From positions 1 to 64,000 of the forward strand of contig CAYRVH010000013.1 in the NCBI GenBank assembly GCA_964427855.1: 64,000 nucleotides of DNA, read 5' to 3'. Under the pieces are notes generated by a model, which saw only the letters and a list, made by a program, of their open reading frames with translations, searched no databases and was not told the origin of the DNA. The stretch is from JAUPKT01 sp964427855 (GTDB lineage Bacteria > Desulfobacterota > Desulfomonilia > Desulfomonilales > Desulfomonilaceae). The translations under genes were made by a program, and so were the position numbers. Below are positions 53,950 through 61,846 of this stretch, piece after piece; position 1 is the first letter of the stretch; every line of letters starts with the position of its first letter.

Positions 53950-55263
53950 TTGCAAGGGGCTGAAATTACAGCTTTGGAAGGGCTGGCGCTTCATACGGAA
54001 GGTTTGAAGCAAGTCCGCATCCTGATTGAATCGGGAAAGATCACTCATTGCGAGGAGACCAACACGGTCGATTCAGTCGGGCAGATCATATTCCCAGGTT
54101 TTATTGACCTCCACGTGCATGCCAGGGAATATTCTAGGGCCAACAAGGACGATCCGACAACACAGGTCGCCTGGAACGCCATGACGGCAAAGGAAACCTT
54201 TGCAACGGCAGGTGCAGCTGCCATCAATGGAGGGGTAACCCTGTTCGTGGCCATGCCAAACGATCCAGAGCCGCCGGACTGCGCGTCCTCGTATGCTCGC
54301 AAGCAGGAGCTGTCCATGACGTCCATCTGCCCCGTGGTCCTGGCCGCCGCGGTCACAAGTCGCTCTGAACCGTGGGACGATCTTTTATACAAGGTGTACC
54401 TCGACCCCAAGCCGTCGCCCTCGTCTTTCCAGCGTTGGCAAGACCTTCGAACTGTTGTTGCTCGCTATGCCCACTGTCGAGTCTTGTTTCATGCCGAGGA
54501 TCCCGAGTTTATAGCGAGCCGGAGTGAAAGCGGCCCGAGATGGGAAAGCAGACCTCCTGAGGCTGAATTTAGGGCAGTTGATCGGGTCCTCGAGCTCACT
54601 GCAAAATTCGGCCTGCGTGCTCACATTTGTCACGTCTCGACGCGCAAGGCCGCTGAACTCATCGAAAATTACAACCGGTATTCGTCATTAAAGGTTACTT
54701 CTGAGGCCACTCCACACCATCTGTTTTTCAGCCTCTCACCCGAGGGCATATTTGGAGCGACGGGCAAGGCTGAAATGCAAGACATGTTCGAATGCAATCC
54801 TCCCATCAGACCGGAAGATGATCGACTATTTTTATTAGAGTCTCTCCGCAGCGGTTCCATCGATTGTCTCGCTTCTGACCACGCCCCTCACACTGTTGAA
54901 GACAAGCACAATGGGGCTCCGGGAGTGCCCAATCTCGACACCTACGGCCCCTTTGTGGGCTGGTTGATGCATAACTGCGGATTTTCTCCTCAACGCGTTG
55001 GTGAAATAACCTCAGCGGTTCCCGCGCGTATCCTTCCTCCTCATTCGCTAACCCCCCTCGGCGCAATTCAAGAGGGCTACTCGGCCACTTTCACTATTCT
55101 GGACATGGACCATCCATCGCGCGTGGAAGGGGCTCAGATACTTGGTAGAGGTGAGTTAAAATCTCGATGTAAGTGGTCTCCCTTTACAGGATTTTCCTTC
55201 CCAGCGAGGGTTCACCAGACAATAGTAAACGGAAAATGCTATCAGTTCGGAGACGACACGTGA
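53950..55263 (+). CDS. pyrC: Dihydroorotase (PyrC)
   Basis: PyrC cyclises carbamoyl-aspartate to dihydroorotate in pyrimidine synthesis. At 437 residues it is the long, multi-domain-enzyme-like (type I) form. Metal-site motifs are visible: DLHVHAREYS (His-x-His, about residues 52-61), the second-metal His in RAHICHVSTRKA, and the DHAPHTVEDK aspartate site. A TTG start after GAGAGGAAG is used. It precedes pyrB, forming pyrC-pyrB-pyrI, and follows hypA by 61 bp. Confidence 0.93.
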   Translation: MQGAEITALEGLALHTEGLKQVRILIESGKITHCEETNTVDSVGQIIFPGFIDLHVHAREYSRANKDDPTTQVAWNAMTAKETFATAGAAAINGGVTLFVAMPNDPEPPDCASSYARKQELSMTSICPVVLAAAVTSRSEPWDDLLYKVYLDPKPSPSSFQRWQDLRTVVARYAHCRVLFHAEDPEFIASRSESGPRWESRPPEAEFRAVDRVLELTAKFGLRAHICHVSTRKAAELIENYNRYSSLKVTSEATPHHLFFSLSPEGIFGATGKAEMQDMFECNPPIRPEDDRLFLLESLRSGSIDCLASDHAPHTVEDKHNGAPGVPNLDTYGPFVGWLMHNCGFSPQRVGEITSAVPARILPPHSLTPLGAIQEGYSATFTILDMDHPSRVEGAQILGRGELKSRCKWSPFTGFSFPARVHQTIVNGKCYQFGDDT

Positions 55264-55320
55264 TAGAGATTACGACCACCGCAAATCGATCTTATGAGAT
55301 GATCCAAGGGGACACTGAGC

Positions 55321-56259
55321 ATGGACTTTGAAGGTCGAGACCTGATATCAATGAACGACCTCAGCCGAGAAGAAATCGATGGGATTCTCGCCAAGGTACC
55401 CGAGGTAAAAAATCATCCAAATAAACGGAAACTATGCAAGAATAAAGTATGCGCCCTATTATTTTTTGAGCCATCTACACGGACGCGTACGTCGTTTGAA
55501 GTTGCCATGCGCAATTTGGGAGGCGTCGTAGGAGGCTTTTATGATGCGAGCATCACCTCGGTCGTGAAAGAAGAATCGCTCTGGGATACCGTGAAGATGC
55601 ACGATGGATATGGGTTTCACGTCATGGTCATCCGCCATCCTTTGAAGGGCGCAGCGCGTTTGGCCGCAGACGCAGCTCAGAGCCCAGTGATCAACGCGGG
55701 AGATGGACCGAATCAGCATCCCACACAGACTCTTCTCGACTTATATTCCATTCAAGAAACACAAGGGCGAATCGATGGGCTCACCGTCGCCATGGTGGGC
55801 GACCTGGCCAATGGCCGAACGGTGCATTCTTTGACCGAAGCGCTTTTGAAATATCGCTCCTGCCGCTTGATTTTTGTGTCCCCTCGAGATTTGATCATGC
55901 CGCGCTTTATCATTGACAAGTGTAAAAAAGCTGCTGCGGCGACAGGCGTGTCGGTCACCGAGGGCAGTCGCATCGAGGATTATATTTCCGAGGTAGATGT
56001 TCTCTACATGACACGGATTCAGAAGGAGAGACTGAAGGAACGCACAGCGGCAGAGAAGTTTCGCAGCATTTACCGTTTGGAGGCCGCCATGCTGCGAGAT
56101 GCGAAGCCTACCATGAAGGTTATGCACCCATTGCCTCGGGTGACCGAAATAGCCCAAGATGTGGATGCGACCCGCCACGCTTATTACTTCCAACAAGCCA
56201 GAAACGGTCTATTTGTGCGAGAAACTCTCCTGGCCCTTATTCTCGGAGCAGTAAAATGA
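55321..56259 (+). CDS. pyrB: Aspartate carbamoyltransferase catalytic subunit (PyrB)
   Basis: PyrB transfers a carbamoyl group from carbamoyl phosphate to aspartate. At 312 residues it is full length. The phosphate-binding S-T-R-T-R is in FEPSTRTRTSFEVAM, and the second carbamoyl-phosphate segment HPTQTLLDLYSIQ matches. The aspartate-binding C-terminal motifs MHPLPRVTEIAQDVD and YYFQQARNGLFVRETL are complete. It overlaps pyrI by four bases (ATGA), so catalytic and regulatory chains are coupled. Confidence 0.97.
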   Translation: MDFEGRDLISMNDLSREEIDGILAKVPEVKNHPNKRKLCKNKVCALLFFEPSTRTRTSFEVAMRNLGGVVGGFYDASITSVVKEESLWDTVKMHDGYGFHVMVIRHPLKGAARLAADAAQSPVINAGDGPNQHPTQTLLDLYSIQETQGRIDGLTVAMVGDLANGRTVHSLTEALLKYRSCRLIFVSPRDLIMPRFIIDKCKKAAAATGVSVTEGSRIEDYISEVDVLYMTRIQKERLKERTAAEKFRSIYRLEAAMLRDAKPTMKVMHPLPRVTEIAQDVDATRHAYYFQQARNGLFVRETLLALILGAVK

Positions 56260-56732
56260 CCCAACGTCCTATCACCATAGCAAAGATCGAAAAGGGCATC
56301 GTGATCGATCATATACCTGCGGGCAAGGCCTACCTCATAGCCCAGGTCTTGGGCCTTAACGCCCTCGCACGAGAGACGGGCGATATCATTGCCATAGGAA
56401 TCAACTTCGAGTCGCCTTCCATGACAAAGAAGGACATCATAAAAGTCGAGAACCTAGGTTTGACGCGCGATATGCTCAATGTGGTGGCCCTTATCGCTCC
56501 CATGGCAACAATCACAAGGATCGAAGACGGCAAAGTGACAGAGAAACATAAAGTGGAGATCCCGGATATGCTAGGCGACATTGTGCTCTGTCCTGACGCG
56601 TTCTGCATCACGAACCATGAGCAGGTCCCAGGAAGGTTTACCGTCGTTGAAAAACAGCCGCTCACCCTAAAATGCTACTATTGCGAGACGGAATTTTTTG
56701 GACCATTGATCAAGTATAAAGAAAAGAGTTAG
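56256..56732 (+). CDS. pyrI: Aspartate carbamoyltransferase regulatory subunit (PyrI)
   Basis: The 158-residue regulatory chain binds nucleotide effectors and a structural zinc. The effector region has IDHIPAGKAYLIAQVLG. The zinc site is formed by two pairs, CPDAFC and CYYC, in the C-terminal domain. Together with PyrB it should form the E. coli-type allosteric holoenzyme (known for that class: CTP inhibition, ATP activation). Its ATG overlaps the pyrB stop. It is followed by a bidirectional terminator. Confidence 0.97.
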   Translation: MTQRPITIAKIEKGIVIDHIPAGKAYLIAQVLGLNALARETGDIIAIGINFESPSMTKKDIIKVENLGLTRDMLNVVALIAPMATITRIEDGKVTEKHKVEIPDMLGDIVLCPDAFCITNHEQVPGRFTVVEKQPLTLKCYYCETEFFGPLIKYKEKS

Positions 56733-56745
56733 CGGAAGCGTTAAC

Positions 56746-56773
56746 AAAAAGGGCGACCTTCGTCGCCCTTTTT
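56746..56773. terminator. Bidirectional Rho-independent terminator
   Basis: GGGCGAC (56751-56757), a 4-nt loop and GTCGCCC (56762-56768) form a perfect stem with AAAAA before and TTTTT after. It can therefore stop transcripts from pyrI on one strand and groEL on the other. Confidence 0.9.
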
Positions 56774-56805
56774 GATTGCAGACACAGGTAGCTTTACCCT
56801 GCCTG

Positions 56806-58437
56806 TCAGTACATGCCGCCGGGAGGCATACCGCCACCAGGCATAGGAGGAGTCTCTTTTTCTTTGGGCTTCTCCGCAACCATCACTTCAGTGGTGAGCA
56901 TGAGACCTGCCACAGAAGCCGCATTCTGAAGCGCGAGCCTCGTCACTTTCGCCGGATCGATGACGCCATTTTCCATGAGGTCCTCGTACACTTCTTTGTG
57001 GGCATTGAAGCCAAAAGCGTAGTCTTTCCCTTTCACTTTGTCCACTACAATGGAGCCATCGTGGCCAGCGTTGATGGCTATCTGTCGCAAAGGCTCTTCC
57101 AGGGCCCGCAGAACGATTTTTGAGCCCGTGAGTTGGTCGCCTTCCAGCTTGAGGTCGTTGATGGCATCCAGGCACCGCAAGTAAGCCACGCCGCCGCCTG
57201 GAACGATCCCCTCTTCCACGGCAGCGCGGGTGGCGTTGAGAGCATCCTCAACCCTGGCCTTCTTTTCCTTCATCTCCGTCTCAGTCGCAGCGCCTACATT
57301 GATCACTGCCACGCCGCCGACGAGCTTGGCCAAGCGCTCCTGCAGTTTCTCCCGGTCGTAGTCTGACGTGGTTTCCTCAATCTGCGTACGAATTTGTCTG
57401 ACCCTGCCTTCGATCTTCTCCTTTGCCCCTGCCCCGTCAACGATGGTGGTATTATCTTTGTCAACGGTGACCCTCTTGGCCCTTCCAAGATCGTTGAGGG
57501 TAACGTTCTCAAGCTTTAATCCCAGGTCTTCCGAAATGACTTGACCGCCCGTCAAGATAGCAATGTCTTCCAGCATTGCCTTTCTACGATCTCCAAACCC
57601 CGGGGCCTTCACAGCGCATGCGGTGAGAGTTCCCCTCAGTTTGTTCACCACGAGTGTGGCCAGGGCCTCGCCTTCCACATCTTCGGCTACGATCAACAGG
57701 GGCCGACCCATTTTGGCTACCTGCTCCAGGAGCGGCAGCATATCTCTCATGTTCGAGATTTTCTTCTCATGAATCAAGATGTACGGCTCATCAAGGATGA
57801 CTTCCATCCTCTCGGGATCCGTCACAAAGTAGGGCGAGAGATAGCCACGGTCAAACTGCATGCCCTCGACCACGTCAAGGGATGTCTCCATGGATTTGGC
57901 TTCTTCGACCGTGATGACACCCTCTTTCCCAACCTTCTCCATGGCCTCGGCAATTATGTTCCCGATGGTCGGATCGTTGTTGGCAGAAATGGTACCTACT
58001 TGGGCTATTTCTTTCTTGTCTTTGGTGGGCTTGGAAAGATCTTTAAGTTTTTTCACCACGGCTTCAACTGCTGCATCGATGCCCCGTTTCAGGTCCATTG
58101 GAGAGGCCCCAGCAGCCACCATTTTGATGCCCTCACGGTAAATGGCCTGTGCAAGGACTGTGGCCGTGGTCGTTCCGTCTCCGGCGACATCAGACGTCTT
58201 CGACGCCACTTCCTTAAGCATCTGGGCGCCTAAATTTTCAAACTTATCCTCGAGTTCAATTTCCTTTGCGACCGTAACCCCGTCCTTTGTCACGTTGGGG
58301 GCGCCCCATGATTTTTCGAGGATCGCATTGCGACCCCTGGGGCCGAGGGTGGACTTGACTGCGTCTGCGAGAATGTTGACGCCCCGCAAGATCTTATCAC
58401 GAGCCTGTTGTTCAAACATAATAACCTTAGCGGCCAT
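56806..58437 (-). CDS. groEL: Chaperonin GroEL
   Basis: The 543-residue Hsp60 that folds proteins in a double ring in the cytoplasm. ATP-site motifs GDGTTTATVLAQAI and DGVTVAKEIELEDKFEN are intact. The apical domain has the polypeptide-binding LPLLEQVAKMGRPLL, and the C-terminal Gly-Met repeat (GGGMPPGGMY) is present. It is the downstream gene of a groES-groEL operon with a CIRCE element before groES. No anomaly is seen. Confidence 0.99.
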   Translation of the reverse strand: MAAKVIMFEQQARDKILRGVNILADAVKSTLGPRGRNAILEKSWGAPNVTKDGVTVAKEIELEDKFENLGAQMLKEVASKTSDVAGDGTTTATVLAQAIYREGIKMVAAGASPMDLKRGIDAAVEAVVKKLKDLSKPTKDKKEIAQVGTISANNDPTIGNIIAEAMEKVGKEGVITVEEAKSMETSLDVVEGMQFDRGYLSPYFVTDPERMEVILDEPYILIHEKKISNMRDMLPLLEQVAKMGRPLLIVAEDVEGEALATLVVNKLRGTLTACAVKAPGFGDRRKAMLEDIAILTGGQVISEDLGLKLENVTLNDLGRAKRVTVDKDNTTIVDGAGAKEKIEGRVRQIRTQIEETTSDYDREKLQERLAKLVGGVAVINVGAATETEMKEKKARVEDALNATRAAVEEGIVPGGGVAYLRCLDAINDLKLEGDQLTGSKIVLRALEEPLRQIAINAGHDGSIVVDKVKGKDYAFGFNAHKEVYEDLMENGVIDPAKVTRLALQNAASVAGLMLTTEVMVAEKPKEKETPPMPGGGMPPGGMY

Positions 58438-58519
58438 ACGATTTTTCTCCTTTTTTCATGTGATTTTCAGAAAAGACAAGTCAGGGACTGCGTTTCGTCG
58501 GATTCCTCAGCGGCAAAGG

Positions 58520-58807
58520 TTACTCTACCACTCCCAGCACATCATCCTCTTTCATGATGAGATACTCGTTGCCCTCAATCTTGATTTCAGAGCCAGAATA
58601 TTTTCCAAACAAGATCATGTCACCAACCTTGATTTCCAGAGGTATGAGTTTTCCGTCTTCGGTCTTTTTCCCGTTTCCTACAGCGATGACCTTTCCTTGT
58701 TGAGGTTTTTCCTTTGCTGTGTCGGGGAGGATAATACCTCCTTTGGTGACTTCCTCCGATTCCACCCTCTCGACGAGGATACGATCATGCAGAGGACGAA
58801 ATTTCAT
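58520..58807 (-). CDS. groES: Co-chaperonin GroES
   Basis: The 95-residue lid of the GroEL ring. The mobile loop is in VESEEVTKGGIILPDTAKEKPQQG, and the C-terminal MKEDDVLGVVE is typical. GGAGG precedes the ATG. It is separated by 82 bp from groEL and lies downstream of a CIRCE operator. Confidence 0.99.
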   Translation of the reverse strand: MKFRPLHDRILVERVESEEVTKGGIILPDTAKEKPQQGKVIAVGNGKKTEDGKLIPLEIKVGDMILFGKYSGSEIKIEGNEYLIMKEDDVLGVVE

Positions 58808-58847
58808 GTGACCACCTCCAATGAATAATGAACTAGTGAACGCGTTG

Positions 58848-58874
58848 TTAGCACTCTAATGAAGTGAGTGCCAA
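58848..58874 (-). promoter_or_regulatory. CIRCE operator (HrcA binding site) of groESL
   Basis: TTAGCACTC (58848-58856), nine bases, then GAGTGCCAA (58866-58874): one mismatch from the CIRCE consensus TTAGCACTC-N9-GAGTGCTAA. The heat-shock repressor HrcA binds this element. A TTGACA-like -35 box on the minus strand (58893-58888) lies just upstream, so binding would block transcription of groES-groEL. Confidence 0.95.
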
Positions 58875-58899
58875 CACCGAGGGGTTTTGTCAAGCCCAT

Positions 58900-59283
58900 G
58901 CACAAAAAAAATTTACTGCCAAATCACCCTCTACCCACGCTGTCTGCCATTCAATATACATAATATGCTGTAATGACATTTGATTTAACCTTTCATCAAC
59001 GTCCGAGGTCATATCCTTCTGGCCATAACCCGATGATTGTTGATACACGCGCATCGTTTCACAATCGTTTCGAAACTTGATATGATGGATGTGGAGTAAG
59101 TAACTGAACGCTGCCGCCACGAGGAGCGCGAGGCGTCGATATTAGCCCCGAGAGCCGTGCATGACGCAATTCTTTGCGTGGAACTCCCAACTGGAGGAAT
59201 GAGAGTTGAGTGGTTGNNNNNNNNNNCAGGTTTTCCAGAAGAGCAGCCAGCCCTTTGAGAAATGCACTATTTTAAGGTAATGT
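58900..59283. other. Intergenic region with a 10-N gap, no gene seen
   Basis: About 380 bases between the groES promoter and the Nudix gene. The small open frames (for example 58890-59120 on the minus strand) have no domain or ribosome site. Ten Ns lie at 59217-59226. Unlike the gap near 9.5 kb, I found no duplicated flanks here, so the missing length cannot be judged. Confidence 0.4.
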
Positions 59284-59358
59284 ATGCGAGTGAAAGGGGA
59301 TCGCCGAAGCCGAGCCAACCGCAACATTGCGACGCAAGAGCCAGTGGAGATTAATGAT

Positions 59359-59838
59359 ATGGCAGGAGTGAGCTGCCCACAGTGCGGCGCAGAGGTAAAA
59401 ACGCACCGCAATCCGATTCCGACGGCCGACGTCATCATCCTGCACAAAGATGGAGTCGTCTTGATCAAACGCAAAAATCCACCATATGGCTGGGCCCTCC
59501 CGGGCGGCTTCATCGATTATGGTGAGACCGCTGAACAAGCTGCAGTTCGTGAGGCGCAAGAGGAGACCGGTCTTCTGGTAGCAGACCTTAAGCTTTTTGG
59601 AGTGTACTCCGCCCCCGATCGAGATCCGCGATGCCACACAATCACCATAGTGTTCTCAGCGTACGCGGTTGAGTCGCCCCATGGCGGAGATGACGCCTCA
59701 GAAGCGCGCGTTTTTCCCTGGGATCATCTTCCTGAAGTCATGGCCTTCGACCATGCCAAAATCCTTAGCGACTTTTTTCACGCAAAGCCAAATGATCCTC
59801 GAGTGGGAAAGATCTTCGGCGCGTCCGGAGGACAATGA
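59359..59838 (+). CDS. Nudix hydrolase
   Basis: A 159-residue protein with a complete Nudix box (GGFIDYGETAEQAAVREAQEETGLLV, cited in part: G-x5-E-x7-REAQEETG). It hydrolyses nucleoside diphosphates linked to another group. A CPQC motif at the N-terminus belongs to a short zinc-ribbon-like element of some Nudix families. The ATG at 59359 is preferred over one at 59284 because GGAG lies nine bases upstream. It is followed 20 bp later by ahbC. The substrate is unknown; oxidised nucleotides or NDP-sugars are possible. Confidence 0.88.
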   Translation: MAGVSCPQCGAEVKTHRNPIPTADVIILHKDGVVLIKRKNPPYGWALPGGFIDYGETAEQAAVREAQEETGLLVADLKLFGVYSAPDRDPRCHTITIVFSAYAVESPHGGDDASEARVFPWDHLPEVMAFDHAKILSDFFHAKPNDPRVGKIFGASGGQ

Positions 59839-59858
59839 AGCTGTTTGGGGACTAAGGC

Positions 59859-61055
59859 ATGATTGGTATTTCAAAACTTTATTGCGGCGCGGTAGAGGCG
59901 TCAGACCCATTGCGCTACGGTCGGAAATCAAAGGCACTGCCGTCTCATCTCTTGCAGTTTTCTCAAGATAAAAAACCGGTAGTGGTTTGGAATGTGACTC
60001 GGCGATGCAATTTGCGGTGCGTTCACTGCTATTCTCATTCCGAAGATCAGCATTATGCTGGCGAGTTGGGAACCGAGGAAGGAAAAATATTACTCGATGA
60101 CCTCGCTGGTATGGGTTGTCCGGTCGTATTGTTTTCCGGGGGAGAACCGCTCATCCGGTCTGACATTTTGGAGCTGATTCGTCATGCCTCGGCTAAAGGG
60201 ATGCGGGCTGTGTTGTCGACAAACGGGACCTTGATTACAGCCGCCCTTGCTGCTGAACTTCATTCCATTGGCTTAAGTTATGTAGGCATCAGCCTCGACG
60301 GCATCGGAGACCATCACGACGCATTTAGAGGTGTTCCCGGGAGCTTTTCTAGGGCCATGAAGGCGATACAGAATTGTCGGGAGGCTGGTCTGAAAGTTGG
60401 GCTGCGATTTACTGTCAGTAAACGAAATTTCCGAGACATCCCAGCCGTCTTCGACTTGGTAGAACGTGACCGCATCCCTCGTATTTGTTTCTATCACTTG
60501 GTGTATGCCGGCAGGGGGTCTCAACTTGTCAACGAGGACCTTAACCACAGGGAGACCAGAGAAGTGGTTGACCTCATCATAGACAGAACCAAAAGACTTC
60601 ACGATATGGGGCTCGCCACTGAGGTATTGACGGTGGACAACCATGCGGACGGACCTTACATCTACCTGCGTCTCCTCAAAGAAGATCCGTCGAGGGCTCA
60701 GCAGGTCTTGGAGCTTCTGCGCATGAATGAGGGGAACAACTCCGGCAGAGGAATCGGCTGCGTCTCGTGGGACGGAGAGGTCTATGCCGATCAGTTCTGG
60801 CGTCATCGAAGCTTTGGCAATGTGCGCAAGCGTCCTTTTAGTCAGATATGGGTTGACGGCGCCGACGAACTTCTCGTCAAATTGAAGGAAAAGAAAAAAT
60901 ATGTGAAAGGACGATGCGCCCAGTGTTTATGGCTGGATGTGTGCGGAGGAAACTTTCGTGTACGGGCTGAAGCCGTATACGGAGATGTGTGGGCTCCAGA
61001 CCCGGCGTGTTACCTGACAGACGAAGAAATTACCCGCACGAACCATGGGGGGTGA
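59859..61055 (+). CDS. ahbC: AhbC-like radical SAM enzyme (12,18-didecarboxysiroheme deacetylase)
   Basis: A 398-residue radical SAM/SPASM enzyme. The catalytic 4Fe-4S motif is CNLRCVHC (about residues 51-58). The C-terminal region has additional cysteines (CVSWDGEVYAD; CAQCLWLDVCGG). The start MIGISKLYCGAVEASDPLRYGR is characteristic of AhbC, which removes acetate side chains from didecarboxysiroheme in the siroheme-dependent (alternative) heme route. The assignment is from memory of the family. Presence of hemA, hemC, cobA-hemD and a precorrin-2 dehydrogenase elsewhere in the window fits this pathway. No ahbA, ahbB or ahbD was found in the window. Confidence 0.85.
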   Translation: MIGISKLYCGAVEASDPLRYGRKSKALPSHLLQFSQDKKPVVVWNVTRRCNLRCVHCYSHSEDQHYAGELGTEEGKILLDDLAGMGCPVVLFSGGEPLIRSDILELIRHASAKGMRAVLSTNGTLITAALAAELHSIGLSYVGISLDGIGDHHDAFRGVPGSFSRAMKAIQNCREAGLKVGLRFTVSKRNFRDIPAVFDLVERDRIPRICFYHLVYAGRGSQLVNEDLNHRETREVVDLIIDRTKRLHDMGLATEVLTVDNHADGPYIYLRLLKEDPSRAQQVLELLRMNEGNNSGRGIGCVSWDGEVYADQFWRHRSFGNVRKRPFSQIWVDGADELLVKLKEKKKYVKGRCAQCLWLDVCGGNFRVRAEAVYGDVWAPDPACYLTDEEITRTNHGG

Positions 61056-61845
61056 GCGCAGAGTGCTCTTCGGAGGCCATGTAACCTCCTCGGAAGATGT
61101 TGTTTTCCTGATATCGCATGGCTTCGATTTCGGGGAGGTGGTGTTCCACGACCGCGTAAACATAGCTCAATTAAAAAATTTGGCGACCTGTCTTTCTCAG
61201 GATACAAACTTCTTTCTCATCGCTCATGGTCCGTCTGAAGGTCCTCCCAACGATCTCAAAAACCTTTGGCAGGTCTATTATCCGAAACTGATGGGCACCG
61301 TAGAAATCGCCGAGCAATTAAATATCCATTTCTTGACAGTCCATCTCTGGTTCGATCCTCGCTTTGTCACGCCTTATGTGTGCAAAGAGAAGCTCAAATT
61401 TATGGAGGAGATCTCTCATGCCGCTGCTCCTCACGGGATTTTAATCAGTCTAGAAAATCTTTCGGAAAATGCGTCGGATTTAGCCTTAGTGCTGCAGCGC
61501 GTATCGGGCATCTCCCTGACCCTCGATGTGGGACACGGACAATTGCTCGCCGAAAGAAACACTGCGTACGACATCGTGAATGAATTGTATCCGTGGATAG
61601 GCCATGTGCATCTTCATGACAATTACGGAGGACACAGCGTCAAAGATGATCTTCATCTTCCCATCGGCTCAGGCAGAGTAGAAATCCAACAAATATTACT
61701 GAATTTGATTGAGAAAGGTTACACGGGCACGGCCACATTAGAGTTAGAGCGGGATGAACTTGAAGGCTCTTTAAATACGGTGAGAGGCATGATAGCAGGC
61801 TTCGGACGCCTCCGACCCACTCGAGGAGGCGAACTGCCAGACTGA
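61045..61845 (+). CDS. Xylose isomerase-like TIM barrel protein (sugar phosphate isomerase/epimerase family)
   Basis: A 266-residue TIM barrel. Motifs of the AP-endonuclease 2/xylose isomerase-like fold are visible: ILISLENLSENASDL with the conserved Glu, LTLDVGHGQLLAE with Asp and His, and IGHVHLHDNYGGHSVKDDLHL with metal-binding histidines. Sequence cannot tell a sugar isomerase or epimerase from an endonuclease. The ATG at 61045 overlaps the end of ahbC by 11 bp; a GTG at 61063 with GGGGGG upstream is an alternative. The next gene, priA, starts one base after the stop. Confidence 0.85.
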   Translation: MGGERRVLFGGHVTSSEDVVFLISHGFDFGEVVFHDRVNIAQLKNLATCLSQDTNFFLIAHGPSEGPPNDLKNLWQVYYPKLMGTVEIAEQLNIHFLTVHLWFDPRFVTPYVCKEKLKFMEEISHAAAPHGILISLENLSENASDLALVLQRVSGISLTLDVGHGQLLAERNTAYDIVNELYPWIGHVHLHDNYGGHSVKDDLHLPIGSGRVEIQQILLNLIEKGYTGTATLELERDELEGSLNTVRGMIAGFGRLRPTRGGELPD

Positions 61846-61846
61846 A

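Noticed and set aside
57541..58233. 230-residue open frame antisense to groEL
   Set aside because: Frame opposite to a highly conserved gene with strong codon bias; no domain or ribosome site.
58890..59120. 76-residue frame near the groES promoter
   Set aside because: No family, no ribosome site, and it runs through the -35 region of groESL.
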